DNA of 64,000 nucleotides from Chitinophaga rhizosphaerae (GCF_003958645.1 NZ_RXLO01000005.1:372001-436000); one strand, 5' to 3'. Shown: positions 1-9,673, counted from the stretch's first letter. Numbers and translations are program-made. The notes: generated by a model from the letters alone, not told the origin.

Positions 1-249
1 TATGCACTAGGTCGTGTAAACCTTAAACTGGTAGATGCGGAATCTCGTAGGGTACAAGTAGTTAATGATAATGCAACCGATTATGATTGGAATGGTGGTG
101 GCGGCTTCTGGCGAAACCTGTTTATTCAAGCCGAGCTTTGGAGAACCGGATTGCCGGATAATGCGGGATTCAGAACATATTGGTATGGAACCGGACAACT
201 GAGAAAAGAATTACCAGAACCGGGAATTCATCATGGGAGACTTCCATAA
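1..249 (+). CDS. C-terminal end of a large protein, possibly a polymorphic toxin (partial)
   Basis: An open frame enters from the left edge and stops at 247-249, giving 82 visible residues with no start. The tail has a YDWN-GGGG motif, a WRNLFIQAELWRTGLPDN segment and an aromatic Y-W-Y-G-T-G end. I do not recognise the family. A small AT-rich lipoprotein starts 10 bp after the stop. That is the same arrangement as the complete RHS-amidase/lipoprotein pair at 16922-21713, which suggests, without proving it, that this is the effector end of an RHS-type or other polymorphic toxin. The strand and the stop are clear; the function is inferred from context only. Confidence 0.55.
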   Translation, partial: YALGRVNLKLVDAESRRVQVVNDNATDYDWNGGGGFWRNLFIQAELWRTGLPDNAGFRTYWYGTGQLRKELPEPGIHHGRLP

Positions 250-259
250 AACACAAAAA

Positions 260-715
260 ATGAGGATTAAATTATATGTATTTATTCTAGCTTTTCCAAT
301 AATTATGTTCTCCTGTGCAAAATTATGGGGAGATAATGACTTGGGGAGTAATCTCACGCTATTGGAAGGAGATAGAAAAGAAGATAGAGTTATTGTCTAT
401 TGTAGTTCAAAATCAGGTGTTTGCGAAAGTGGCATACCTGTAGTGCCGAAATATGAAAGACAGTTCAACAAAGATGGCCGGTACGCCGAATTTGTGGACG
501 CCGCAGTTGCAAATAAGGATTGGATAATTGTTAGAACAATTGAGTTGCGGAACAATTCCAAAAATTACTGGCTAATAGATAAAAAATTTTCACTTCCCGA
601 TGACTGTATCAACATAAATTGTGACAGCATTTTACAAAAGCATGTGATTGGTCCGCTCGATTCAAGTGGTTTCATAATTAAAACCGAATCGCTGAATATT
701 AACTTATCATTTTAA
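260..715 (+). CDS. Small lipoprotein, candidate immunity protein
   Basis: The 151-residue product starts MRIKLYVFILAF and has a lipobox ending in FSC, so it should be exported and lipidated. I chose the ATG at 260 over the in-frame one at 233 because 233 lies inside the upstream gene and 260 gives a clean signal peptide. The mature part is acidic, with several cysteines (around the VYCSSKSGVCESG and DDCININCDS segments) that could form disulfides in the periplasm. Its base composition is much more AT-rich than the core genes nearby. It directly follows the truncated gene at the window edge. A role as periplasmic immunity factor for that protein is an inference from gene order. Confidence 0.7.
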   Translation: MRIKLYVFILAFPIIMFSCAKLWGDNDLGSNLTLLEGDRKEDRVIVYCSSKSGVCESGIPVVPKYERQFNKDGRYAEFVDAAVANKDWIIVRTIELRNNSKNYWLIDKKFSLPDDCININCDSILQKHVIGPLDSSGFIIKTESLNINLSF

Positions 716-808
716 TAGACTGTCTGATGATCATCAGACTCTGAACATAAATTGTACATTATTTTTATATAGCCAGCAAATATTGCTGAACGCAAAAGAT
801 CTACAAAA

Positions 809-847
809 AAATAAATGCACCGGCTTCTACCGGTGCATTTATTTTTC
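809..847. terminator. Bidirectional intrinsic terminator
   Basis: A perfect 15-bp inverted repeat (809-823 and 830-844) with a six-base loop is flanked by A-rich sequence on the left and a T-run on the right. It lies between the plus-strand lipoprotein (ends 715) and the minus-strand GH2 gene (ends 916), so it can terminate both transcripts. Confidence 0.88.
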
Positions 848-915
848 GAGTTACATGGATTGGGGCAATACATTTGCCTTACCTGATCGAAACCAAGTAC
901 GGTTTAACCTGGAAA

Positions 916-3615
916 TTATTTCAATAACGACAACACCTGCGCTTCCGTAAGCGCCGCCTTCGGCTGGAAGCGCCCCCTGTGCATATAAGCCATCAAACTG
1001 CGTTTGAGCTGCTGTGCACCGGGGTCGTTGGTGAGGTTGGCGGAAACGAGCATCAGTTTGCCGCTGCCCACTTTCGCTTCGATCACATTCGCCATTTTGC
1101 GGTTCTTGAAGAAGTTATCGATCACCCGCACCACTGGGTCGATGGGCGGAAGCTCGTCGAGCACCATGGTTTTGGAGGCGGTGATGATGTGCCACCATTG
1201 CCAGTCGGACCATGCTTCCGTCGGGAAATCCGCCAGCGCAGGGTGCTTCGGGTTGCAGAGCACACCCATGGTACCGGGTTGGTCGGGGAAATGGACCGGG
1301 CTCCAGAACACCGGCGCGAAACGGCCCGCTACGCCGCGGATGTTGGCCGTGTCGGGGTTGAGGAGCACTTTCTTGCCTTCGCCCAGCAGCGCCATGGCTT
1401 CGGTGGCGGAGCGGGTATAATGTACGTCGGCGAATTCGCTGTTTTGATTTTCAGGATACACCCAGATGTTCCAGCGGTTATGCCGTTCGCCGATCCGCAA
1501 TTCGATGGTCAGCGCCGTGGCTTTGGCGATCCCCGCCAGTGGGAAACTGAATTCCCCCATCTGCTGGCCCGTGCCTTCGGCGATGTTTTGCCGGCGGAGC
1601 TTTCCGCGGAAAAGGACTTTCCCGTCTTTCCCCGAAACGATCCATTCGGGCGTAACATTGTTTATAGTGCCGCCGCTGAAATTGGCTGCTTCCGCAGCAG
1701 CGGAGAAGGTTTCCCCGTTACGGTAACTGGCTTTTTCGAAGCGGAGGAGCGGAACGGCAGGCTGGCAATACATCCTGTGCTGCGCGGGCGTTACGAGGCC
1801 CTTGCTGTCCCAGAACGCGTCGAGGATGCCGATGAGAGCGGTGCCCTGGCCGGGGAAGTCGTGCAGGTCGAGCAGTTGGAAACCGCTGAAATATTTCGTT
1901 TTCATCGCCCGTTCGATCTCTTCCTTATACAACAGCGCCGCGAATTTCCCGCTCGATCGCAGGAAGGCGGGCGCCAGGTGCAGCAGGCCTTTCCGCTGCA
2001 GATCGTTCCGGATGGCTTTGAAGTTCAGCGGGTCGAGGACGCCGGTGTACTTTTTGATCTCGTCCATATTCGGAAACACGGAATATTGCCCGATCTCATG
2101 CGTGATGATCGGCACGGGCAGGCCTTCCGTTTCCTTTGTATAATCGTTGTTGAAAGATGGGGCGATGGTGTTGAAGATGCCCTGTCCGCGCACCCATCCT
2201 TTTTTCGTCCATTGGGTGATGAAAAACTCGTCGCCCGGTTCGGGCCAGCCGCCGTGATCTTTCTGGAACGTGAAGCTGGTGGTGGTGTAAAGGTGGCGGG
2301 GATCAGCTTTCTTCAGCTTCGCCACCATCGTTTCCAGCCAATCGAAATTCCCTTCCAGCTCATTTCCCATGCTCCAGAACGCAAACGAGGGATGGTGGCC
2401 GTATTCGCGGCTGATGTGTTCCGCTTCCAGCGCCAGCCAGCGGTTCATGGCGGTATCTTTGCCGGCGTTGTTGTTCCAGAAAGGAAGCTCCGCCTGCAAA
2501 TAGACCCCCATCGAGTCCGCCACCGCGAAAGCGGCTTCCGGCGGGCACCAGGAATGGAAACGCAAATGGTTGAGGCCGTATGCTTTGGCGGATGAGAACA
2601 CTTTCGCCCAGCCTTTCCTATCCATCGGCGGGTGACCGGTCAGGGGAAAGATGGCGCATTCCAGCGTGCCGCGGAGGAACATGCGCTTGCCGTTGATCTG
2701 CAATTGCGCATTTTTGTTGGTGATTTCGCGCCAGCCGAACCGGAGCTGATGGCGGTGTGCCGAAACGGGCGTTTTCAGCTCTGCGGAAAGCGTGTGCAGT
2801 ACGGGTTTGAACTCGTCCCACTCCGCGAAACCCTCCGGTACCGCAAGCTCCGCTTCCACTTTGTTTTCCCCTTCCTTCAACTGTACCGGCACCGCTTTCT
2901 TCAGGCGGGCGGTTTGTAAAAGCAGGGTCCCGGACGAAACGGGGCCCGCGTTCATAACGTTTATGGTGATGCGAAGTATGCGGTGTTGCAGGTCGGGCCA
3001 GGTTTGCACGTTCGTAATGTGCGCCGCCGGCCGGGATTGCAGTTCCAGCTTGCCCAGGAGCCCGTTCCACATGATCTGGGTGCCGTCTGTATAGGCATGC
3101 GCCATGTTGTTGGAGCTCATGTCGTACTGCCGGCGGTTATCGACCCGGATCACGATGCGGTGTTTGCCGGGCGTGAGCGTTTTTCCGAGATCGTACCGGT
3201 GCGGTGTGCTGAGCAGTTCCCGTGAACCGATCTCCTTGCCGTCGATCCAGACATGGGTGGTCCAGAGCACGCGCTCGAGGAAAAGCGATATTTCGTTCCC
3301 TTTCCAGTTTTGCGGGATAACGACCTCGCGCGCATACCAGGCCGGCCCGATGTAGCGGTGCTTCCTGGTCAGCATGAGCAATACGCTGCGGGTGAGGGAG
3401 TCGGCCGACAGCGAAGGTTTCGCGCCCACGCCGGCATCGTCGAGCGTGCCGGGCAGGCGGAGCGTTTGCGGGAAAGTTTTGTTTTGCCAGCCTTCGGAAA
3501 TCCCTTTGTCCAGCGAGTCGGTGGCAAACTGCCAGTTGCCCGCCAGCGACAGGTTTTGCGCCGTGGCCGTTATGGAAAGGAGGACGAAAAGTGGTATGAA
3601 AATGAGTCTTTGCAT
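916..3615 (-). CDS. Glycoside hydrolase family 2 protein, exported
   Basis: The 899-residue product begins with a Sec signal (MQRLIFIPLFVLLSITATAQ). I chose the ATG at 3615 because it gives that signal and sits 13 bp after the upstream stop; the longer frame to 3753 overlaps the preceding gene. A GH2 sugar-binding jelly-roll spans about residues 22-195, an immunoglobulin-like domain about 196-300, and a TIM barrel follows. The expected acid/base glutamate is in the GNELEG motif (about E419) and the likely nucleophile in THEIGQYS (about E507), a normal GH2 spacing. The family includes beta-galactosidases, mannosidases and glucuronidases; the substrate cannot be read from sequence. It ends the operon MFS transporter-DUF5107-GH2 and probably acts in the periplasm. 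Confidence 0.9.
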   Translation of the reverse strand: MQRLIFIPLFVLLSITATAQNLSLAGNWQFATDSLDKGISEGWQNKTFPQTLRLPGTLDDAGVGAKPSLSADSLTRSVLLMLTRKHRYIGPAWYAREVVIPQNWKGNEISLFLERVLWTTHVWIDGKEIGSRELLSTPHRYDLGKTLTPGKHRIVIRVDNRRQYDMSSNNMAHAYTDGTQIMWNGLLGKLELQSRPAAHITNVQTWPDLQHRILRITINVMNAGPVSSGTLLLQTARLKKAVPVQLKEGENKVEAELAVPEGFAEWDEFKPVLHTLSAELKTPVSAHRHQLRFGWREITNKNAQLQINGKRMFLRGTLECAIFPLTGHPPMDRKGWAKVFSSAKAYGLNHLRFHSWCPPEAAFAVADSMGVYLQAELPFWNNNAGKDTAMNRWLALEAEHISREYGHHPSFAFWSMGNELEGNFDWLETMVAKLKKADPRHLYTTTSFTFQKDHGGWPEPGDEFFITQWTKKGWVRGQGIFNTIAPSFNNDYTKETEGLPVPIITHEIGQYSVFPNMDEIKKYTGVLDPLNFKAIRNDLQRKGLLHLAPAFLRSSGKFAALLYKEEIERAMKTKYFSGFQLLDLHDFPGQGTALIGILDAFWDSKGLVTPAQHRMYCQPAVPLLRFEKASYRNGETFSAAAEAANFSGGTINNVTPEWIVSGKDGKVLFRGKLRRQNIAEGTGQQMGEFSFPLAGIAKATALTIELRIGERHNRWNIWVYPENQNSEFADVHYTRSATEAMALLGEGKKVLLNPDTANIRGVAGRFAPVFWSPVHFPDQPGTMGVLCNPKHPALADFPTEAWSDWQWWHIITASKTMVLDELPPIDPVVRVIDNFFKNRKMANVIEAKVGSGKLMLVSANLTNDPGAQQLKRSLMAYMHRGRFQPKAALTEAQVLSLLK

Positions 3616-3628
3616 GATCTGCGTTGGT

Positions 3629-6600
3629 TTATACGGAAGCTGTCTTCGTTGTTTCCTGGATGATGGACAAATGTGCTTGGGCGGCGAAGTGCATATCTTT
3701 CCCCAGTACTTCGTGGAAAGCGGCCGACGCGGCAGCGGTTTCGCCGAGGCCAAGATAGCCCAGTCCTTTTAGAAACACGCAATGCAGGCGGTTTCTTTCG
3801 GTGAGATCGTCTTCAAAAATGAGCAGATCCGGCAGCGACACCGCGAAATATTCGATGCGGACCTCATCTTCCGCGTGCAAGGTGCCGTAATCGAGCAGCT
3901 TGCGGAAAATGGCGTCTGCATTTTCTTTCCGGCCAAGTGCGGCCCATGCCAGGCCCTGGTAGAAGATTTTTTCGGGCGGCGCGTCGTTGTAATACATGGC
4001 GGCCGTTGGTTCGGAAGTGCCTTCCGTGGCCCGCGTGAAGTATTGTACGGCTTCGGCGCTGTTGCCCATGGCTTCGAGGGCTTTGCCCATCCAGTAGTGG
4101 ATATCGTTTTCGCGGATGCCGAACAGTTTTCCTTCTCCCAGGGAATCTGGCCACTGTTGCGCATTGCGGAGCTTTTCCACCGCGGCTTCGGGCATGCCGT
4201 TGGCCAGATCTTTACGGGCCAGTGCGGTGAGGGCGTAAACGTATTGTCCGCTCACCTTGCCTTCGCCGCCTTCCCAGGGATGGAATTTTCTTTGGAGGAT
4301 GAGCTGCAACGCGGTTTCGTGCTCGCCGAGGTAATTGTACAGCGCGGCATGTTCGAGGTAAAGATCATCGCGCCACTGTACGGCCGCGGGGTAGCGTTCC
4401 AGGCGACTGAGGCGCTCCCGGGCCGGGGCTCCCAGCCGTTTATGCAGCTGATCGAGCTCCATGAGCACGCGCGCATCTTCCGTATCCAGCGAAAACGCTT
4501 TTTCGAAATGTTGCAGCGCGCCGGCGGCGTCGTTGCGTTTGTTATATAGCGCAATGCCGAGGTTGCGGTGAACGGTGGGGAAGTTTTCGTCCCTGCGGAT
4601 AGACTCCTGCCAGAGGTCGATCGCTTCGTCGTATTGTTTTTTATCGTACCATAGGCAACCGAGATAGTACGGCGCTTTCCCGTCTGCAGGGTTTTGCGCG
4701 ATGGCAAACTGCAGGATGTTCACGTCTTCCATCCGGTTGGGGAAGCACAGGTAGGGATCGGCCGCCGCTGCCCGTTGAAGGGCGGCGGTGGCAGCTTGCG
4801 CATCGCCGGAGCGGTGATGGCACCAGGCCAGGTAATAGAATTTCAATGGCGAAGCATCGTCTGGCAGCAGGCCCAACCAGGCGATGGCTTCTTCGAAAAG
4901 CCCGGCGGCGATCATATCGAGGGCATTTTCGAGGTAGTTGGGTGCATGGTTCCGGGCCAGGCGCTGCAAGGTGTTTTGGGCGGTTTCCGCTTCGCGGGAT
5001 TTGCCGGTGGAATGGAGGGAAAGCGCCTGTTCGTGGTAAAGCCCGATATTGAAAAGATCGCGGCGGAGGCCTTCGGCGCAAACGGCCAGCGCTTCGTTGT
5101 ACCGCCCCATTTTGCGCAGGATGGCGGCTTTCAGGACGCGGGCTTTATTGTTGCGGCCGTTCCTGTCGATCGCCCAATCGATCTGCTCCAGCGCTGTTTC
5201 GTACCCGCTGCGCGCGGTGCTGAGCTGCGCCAGGGCAAAATAACCACTGTCTTGCCAGGCGCTGTTCCATACCGCCTTATGGTACTGCTCGTAGGATTCG
5301 TTGTTGCGGCCCTGCATTTGCAGGCACAGCCCCAGGTTGTACAGCGGCTCGCCGTCGTAAGGGTTGGGATTGCGCTGGGTGAGGGTTTCCACGGCTTTGC
5401 GCAGGAATGGTTCCGCTTTGGCGAATTGTCCGCGGCGGAGGTACCAGGCGCCGAGGGCGTTGTTGCAGCGCACGTCTTTCGGGTCGCGGCGCAGCGCCTC
5501 GCGGTAATAATCCACGGGCGAATACGTGGCGTGGCGGTATTGTTCGAGATGCAGCCCTGTGAGGAAGAGCTGTTCGTTGTTTTCGGTATCCGCGGGCGAT
5601 TTGGCGGCTTGGGCGGGCGCGGGGATTTCGGTTTCCGTTTTCGCGGAAGCCTGGTAGCGGAGGCGCACGTTGCCGTCCGTTCCGCGGATGAGGGTTTCGA
5701 TGGCGGATTCGGGGGTTCCTGCGGGAAGGGGGATGCGTTGTTCGAACACCTGTTCCGGCGAAACGTTGAATACGTCCTTGAAGATGACCTCGCTGTTCAG
5801 TTTCACTTCCAGCGATTGCAACGTTTCCGCACCGGTGGCGAACACTTTCACGAGGAGCGTGCCGTTTTCCAGGGAACTGTGGAGGAGGAGGTCTTTGCTG
5901 GCGTTCTGGATAAGGCCCAGTTGCCGGTAGGGAAGGAAATACTGGGTGAAGGATTTCTCTTCGTAAGGCATCAGCCAGCTGAAATCGGGCTGGTTATCGG
6001 TATAGACGCCGGTCATCAGCTCGATGTACGGCCCGTCTTCATCGGTCAGGTTCTTATCCCAGGCCACCCCGAAATCGCTATGCCCCCAGGTCCATTGTTT
6101 TTTGCCGGGCGAGATGTGATGGTTGGCCACGTGCAGCACGCCGGCTTCCGTATCGTGTTCGTATCCGCCCACAAAATCGTAATCCGAGCGGATCGCCATG
6201 TAAGACGTGGGTACGGGAATATTTTTATATTTCGAAATATCCGTTCCCGGTGCATAATCCACTTTGTAATAGGTACCGGTGGCGATGGGGAAGGAAGACA
6301 CGTCCCGCTTGCCGTGATCGAACACCGCATGCACGTCTGGCGGAAAAACGGATTGGTAATGATCGTTCACTTTCACGGCCGGGTTCGCCCACCAGAGGAA
6401 GGTCTGGGGCAGGGGCGTGCGGTTGTAAATTTTACCTTTGATCTCGAGGTACGCCTTGTCCGGATGCAACGTAAATCCGGCCATGCCTTTCGTCCGGAAC
6501 ATTTTTTCGATTTCGTTCACCCAAACGGTCACGCTTCCGTCTGCATTCGTTTCTATGGTATGGTCTACCGCTTCGTAAGTGCTGGGGCGGTGATGCTGTG

Positions 6601-6964
6601 GCCAGTTGAATTCGATGCCGCCGGAGATCCACGGTCCGCAGAGCCCTACCAGCGCCGGTTTGATGACCTGGTTATAATAAATGAAATGCCTGTTGCCGAT
6701 CTTGTCGAACGCCATTTGCACGCGCCCGCCCAGTTCCGGGAGTATCATGATCTTGAGATACCTGTTTTCCAGGAATACCGCCTTCCAGCTTACGTCCTCC
6801 CTGTCATCGAGGATTTTTTCGATCACCGGGTTGGGATACACCGCCCCGCTGGAGCCCTGGTATACCCGTTTTTCGAAGAACATGGGGTTCCTGTCGGGAC
6901 GGCCGACCCCGTAGGTCGGGATAATGATGCTTTCTTCCCAGACCTTCACAGCGTAATTGCTCAT
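3629..6964 (-). CDS. DUF5107 and tetratricopeptide-repeat protein
   Basis: The 1111-residue product has no signal peptide and is probably cytoplasmic. The N-terminal third or so (about residues 15-350) matches the DUF5107 type, with conserved stretches such as LPELGGRV, GPWISGGIEFNWPQHH and FLWWANPAV that look like a mutarotase-like beta-supersandwich. The rest is a long run of TPR-like helical repeats (for example NNALGAWYLRRGQFAKAEPFLRKA and VHRNLGIALYNKRNDAAGAL). Proteins of this build recur beside sugar transporters and glycosidases in Bacteroidota. It lies 17 bp downstream of the sugar porter and 13 bp upstream of GH2, so it is probably co-transcribed. A sugar-binding or sugar-converting role is inferred; no catalytic residues are assigned. 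Confidence 0.85.
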   Translation of the reverse strand: MSNYAVKVWEESIIIPTYGVGRPDRNPMFFEKRVYQGSSGAVYPNPVIEKILDDREDVSWKAVFLENRYLKIMILPELGGRVQMAFDKIGNRHFIYYNQVIKPALVGLCGPWISGGIEFNWPQHHRPSTYEAVDHTIETNADGSVTVWVNEIEKMFRTKGMAGFTLHPDKAYLEIKGKIYNRTPLPQTFLWWANPAVKVNDHYQSVFPPDVHAVFDHGKRDVSSFPIATGTYYKVDYAPGTDISKYKNIPVPTSYMAIRSDYDFVGGYEHDTEAGVLHVANHHISPGKKQWTWGHSDFGVAWDKNLTDEDGPYIELMTGVYTDNQPDFSWLMPYEEKSFTQYFLPYRQLGLIQNASKDLLLHSSLENGTLLVKVFATGAETLQSLEVKLNSEVIFKDVFNVSPEQVFEQRIPLPAGTPESAIETLIRGTDGNVRLRYQASAKTETEIPAPAQAAKSPADTENNEQLFLTGLHLEQYRHATYSPVDYYREALRRDPKDVRCNNALGAWYLRRGQFAKAEPFLRKAVETLTQRNPNPYDGEPLYNLGLCLQMQGRNNESYEQYHKAVWNSAWQDSGYFALAQLSTARSGYETALEQIDWAIDRNGRNNKARVLKAAILRKMGRYNEALAVCAEGLRRDLFNIGLYHEQALSLHSTGKSREAETAQNTLQRLARNHAPNYLENALDMIAAGLFEEAIAWLGLLPDDASPLKFYYLAWCHHRSGDAQAATAALQRAAAADPYLCFPNRMEDVNILQFAIAQNPADGKAPYYLGCLWYDKKQYDEAIDLWQESIRRDENFPTVHRNLGIALYNKRNDAAGALQHFEKAFSLDTEDARVLMELDQLHKRLGAPARERLSRLERYPAAVQWRDDLYLEHAALYNYLGEHETALQLILQRKFHPWEGGEGKVSGQYVYALTALARKDLANGMPEAAVEKLRNAQQWPDSLGEGKLFGIRENDIHYWMGKALEAMGNSAEAVQYFTRATEGTSEPTAAMYYNDAPPEKIFYQGLAWAALGRKENADAIFRKLLDYGTLHAEDEVRIEYFAVSLPDLLIFEDDLTERNRLHCVFLKGLGYLGLGETAAASAAFHEVLGKDMHFAAQAHLSIIQETTKTASV

Positions 6965-6981
6965 TGCCTTTTATGGTTTAA

Positions 6982-8322
6982 TTAATGTCCAGTTATTTGA
7001 TGTTCCAGTTGTTCCAGCGTTTTACCTTTCGTTTCCGGTACTTTCCGGCGAACGAACAGGAAGCCGAGGAAACAGATGCCCGCATAGAGATAGAAAGGCC
7101 CGTAAGTGCCGAGTTTTTCGGCCAGTATGGGGAATGTGAATACGAGTACGAAATAGGCGCCCCAAAGCGCCACGATGGCTACAGACGACGCGAGGCCGCG
7201 CACCTTGTTGGGGAAAATCTCGGAAATGAGCACCCAGGTCACCGGCGCCAGCGATGTAGCGTACAGCGCAATGGCCGCCAGTACGAATACAGATACGAGG
7301 CCCACGGCCGCCTGCTGCTTCAGCAACAGCGCCAGCACGATATACACGACCGACAATCCCAGCGATCCCGCCAGCATCAACGGCCGCCGCCCCAGCTTAT
7401 CTACCTGCCACATGGCCACCAGCGTAAAAACGAGGTTCACGATCCCGATGGAAATGGTCTCGAACAGCTGGCTGTTCAGGTCGGCCCCCACGGAAGCGAA
7501 TATGGTGGAGGTGTAATTGAACACGATGTTGATGCCGCACAATTGTTGGAACACCGCCAGCACGATGCCCACCGTCACCGCAGGCCGAACGGCCTTGCTG
7601 AACACCATTTTCAGGTTGGGGCGGGGTTCGCCCGCCAGCGAGGCGGAAATGTCGCGCAGGGTGTTGGCCGCGAAGTCTCCCGCGCCGATGCGCGCCAGGA
7701 TGCGGGAAGCCTCTTCCAGCCGGCCCTGCGCCGCAAGCCAGCGCGGACTTTCCGGCAGCCTGCTCACGCCCAGCAAAAAGATGAACGACGGTACCGCGCC
7801 CAGCCCGAACATCCAGCGCCAGGCGTCCACGCCCTTGCCGGCGAGGAAATAGTTGACGAGGTTGGTGATGAGGATCCCGATAACGATGGTGAGCTGGTTG
7901 ATGGATACGTTCCTTCCCCGTAAATGCGCCGGTGAAATTTCGGCGATGTAGAGCGGACTGAGGATCGAAGCCATGCCTACGCCGATCCCCGCCGCAAAGC
8001 GCATGGCGGTGAATACGGTGAACGAATTGGAAAACGCCATCCCGAGCGATGAAAGCGTGAATATCAGCGCCGCCAGCAGCAGTCCGGGTTTGCGGCCGAA
8101 CCGTTCCGCCAGTGCCCCGGCCATCGCGCATCCGGCCATGCATCCCAGTGCGAGGGAGCCGGTGAGGAAGCCTTCCCACCAGGCGTTCAGCCCGAAAGTC
8201 TCGCGGAGGAACGGCAGCGCGCCGGAGATCACGGCGAAGTCGAAACCGAAAAGGTAGCCGCCCAGCGCGGAAATGAAGGAAATGCCCAGGATGTAGCGAT
8301 GATGGAAGGTCGTTGTCTGCAT
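6982..8322 (-). CDS. MFS sugar porter (XylE/GalP-like)
   Basis: This is a 446-residue, 12-helix inner-membrane transporter of the sugar porter family, probably a proton:sugar symporter. Visible signatures are the N-terminal GGYLFGFDFAVISGAL helix, the loop motif ERFGRKP, PESPRWL after helix 6, DKLGRRP in the second half and PETKGKTLEQLE at the C-terminus. It is the first gene of the operon with DUF5107 and GH2, so it probably imports the monosaccharide that GH2 releases. The specific sugar cannot be deduced. The ATG at 8322 fits the usual start of the first helix. The divergent AraC gene is the likely regulator. Confidence 0.92.
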   Translation of the reverse strand: MQTTTFHHRYILGISFISALGGYLFGFDFAVISGALPFLRETFGLNAWWEGFLTGSLALGCMAGCAMAGALAERFGRKPGLLLAALIFTLSSLGMAFSNSFTVFTAMRFAAGIGVGMASILSPLYIAEISPAHLRGRNVSINQLTIVIGILITNLVNYFLAGKGVDAWRWMFGLGAVPSFIFLLGVSRLPESPRWLAAQGRLEEASRILARIGAGDFAANTLRDISASLAGEPRPNLKMVFSKAVRPAVTVGIVLAVFQQLCGINIVFNYTSTIFASVGADLNSQLFETISIGIVNLVFTLVAMWQVDKLGRRPLMLAGSLGLSVVYIVLALLLKQQAAVGLVSVFVLAAIALYATSLAPVTWVLISEIFPNKVRGLASSVAIVALWGAYFVLVFTFPILAEKLGTYGPFYLYAGICFLGFLFVRRKVPETKGKTLEQLEHQITGH

Positions 8323-8733
8323 GTTTCTTATGGTTGTATCCAGTTCAGTTTTATTGATATTTTCCGGTGAGCGCTATAATAGACCGCGCCGGCAGCGCCA
8401 CGTCTGCCGGGTTGGGGTCTTAAAAATAGCCCGGAATTTAATTTATCGCCGCTTCCGGCCGCAGATTCCGTCCATACCGTAGACCCGGCGGCCATACGGC
8501 GCCAAAGGACAAGATCGGTAAAACGGCGGATTCCTTTTTTCATAACCGGTATTTAAAGCGAAGTGGACCTGCGGAACGCAGGATACAAATATTGGATTTG
8601 CTGCGCTGGGGTTCAATGGCCTTTCTTATGGTTATGATGGATAATATTATGATTTCAATATTTTGCTATTTTTGTAGAAAGCCATATTTGTTACTTTTAA
8701 CATGGATTTTATTATGATGAAAATTGCCAGCTT
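8323..8733. promoter_or_regulatory. Divergent intergenic region between MFS operon and AraC gene
   Basis: This 411-bp non-coding stretch should hold promoters for both directions and the AraC binding sites. On the plus strand a TAnnTTTG-type -7 element (TATTTTTG, 8667-8674) precedes the AraC gene; I see no good TTG at -33. The 71-residue minus-strand frame here has no recognisable features and I do not call it. Confidence 0.5.
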
Positions 8734-9618
8734 GTGATACGGAAGAAAGAGGGTTTCGATGGCCAGCGGGCCGTGGTGCTGCCGCGCAAGATCATTGCCG
8801 GGCCCTGCGCGGCCGACCCCCTCGTCAATGGACTCTACATCACCGACATCGGGTATTATCCCAAGGCGCGGTACCATTTCCGGCAGCGGAACAATGGGGT
8901 AGACCAGCATATCCTCATCTATTGCCGCGAAGGCCGGGGAACGGCCACCGTCGACGGGCGGGAATACGCCCTGGGGCCGGACGATTTCATTTTCATCCCC
9001 GCCGGAAGCGCCCATCAATACGCCTCCGACGATGCCGATGCGTGGACGATCTACTGGGTCCATTTTAAAGGGCCGCGCGCTACAGACGCTGTTGCCGCCC
9101 TCACGCGCAGGTTCAGCGGCCATATGGGCCGCGTCACTTTCCAGCAGAAGCGCCTCGCCCTGTTCGAGGATATGTACGCCAGCCTGGAGCGCGGGTATGG
9201 GAGCGACAACCTCGGCTACGCCAATATGTGCCTCTGGCATTACCTGTCGGGCTTCCTTTATGAAGAGCCCTTCAGCCTTTCCGAAAACCGCTCCAGCCGC
9301 GATGCCGTGGAGCAATCCATCAGCCACATGCGCGACAACCTGTCGGCCACGCTCACGCTGGCCGACCTGGCGGGGGCCGTCAACCTGTCGGCCAGCCATT
9401 ATTCCGCCGTGTTCCGCAAGCGCACGGGGTATTCGCCGCTGGAGTATTTCCATCACCTTAAAGTGCAGAAAGCGTGTCAATACCTCCTTTTCACGGACAT
9501 GCGGATCAAGGAGATCGCCTGGGCGGTGGGGGTGGAGGACCCATACTATTTCTCACGGATGTTCAGCAAGCTCATGGGCGTGGCGCCCCAACAATATCGA
9601 TTGCGGCGCGGCAGCTGA
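8734..9618 (+). CDS. AraC-family transcriptional regulator
   Basis: The 294-residue product has an N-terminal AraC cupin (about residues 20-160, including the RGTATVDGREYALGPDDFIFIPAG strip) and a C-terminal double helix-turn-helix (about 190-290, with LTLADLAGAVNLSASHYSAVFRK and IKEIAWAVGVEDPYYFSRMFSK). The start is a GTG at 8734; the nearby upstream ATGs are in another frame. It is divergent from the sugar porter/DUF5107/GH2 operon and probably controls it in response to a sugar. A YhcH-type gene follows 55 bp downstream on the same strand and may be co-transcribed. Confidence 0.9.
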   Translation: MIRKKEGFDGQRAVVLPRKIIAGPCAADPLVNGLYITDIGYYPKARYHFRQRNNGVDQHILIYCREGRGTATVDGREYALGPDDFIFIPAGSAHQYASDDADAWTIYWVHFKGPRATDAVAALTRRFSGHMGRVTFQQKRLALFEDMYASLERGYGSDNLGYANMCLWHYLSGFLYEEPFSLSENRSSRDAVEQSISHMRDNLSATLTLADLAGAVNLSASHYSAVFRKRTGYSPLEYFHHLKVQKACQYLLFTDMRIKEIAWAVGVEDPYYFSRMFSKLMGVAPQQYRLRRGS

Positions 9619-9673
9619 AACGGGGTTTTGCGGAACGGGGAAACGGTGTATCTTGCCCGCCAATTCTATATCC

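Noticed and set aside
979..2595. 538-codon plus-strand frame opposite the GH2 gene
   Set aside because: It is the antisense shadow of a clear GH2 gene; its product has no domain and is rich in H, R, F and G as is usual for GC-rich antisense frames.
4694..6985. 763-codon plus-strand frame opposite the DUF5107/TPR gene
   Set aside because: The opposite strand encodes a well-supported protein; the long antisense frame follows from codon bias.
8328..8543. 71-codon minus-strand frame upstream of the MFS gene
   Set aside because: It lies in the divergent promoter region and has no coherent protein pattern.
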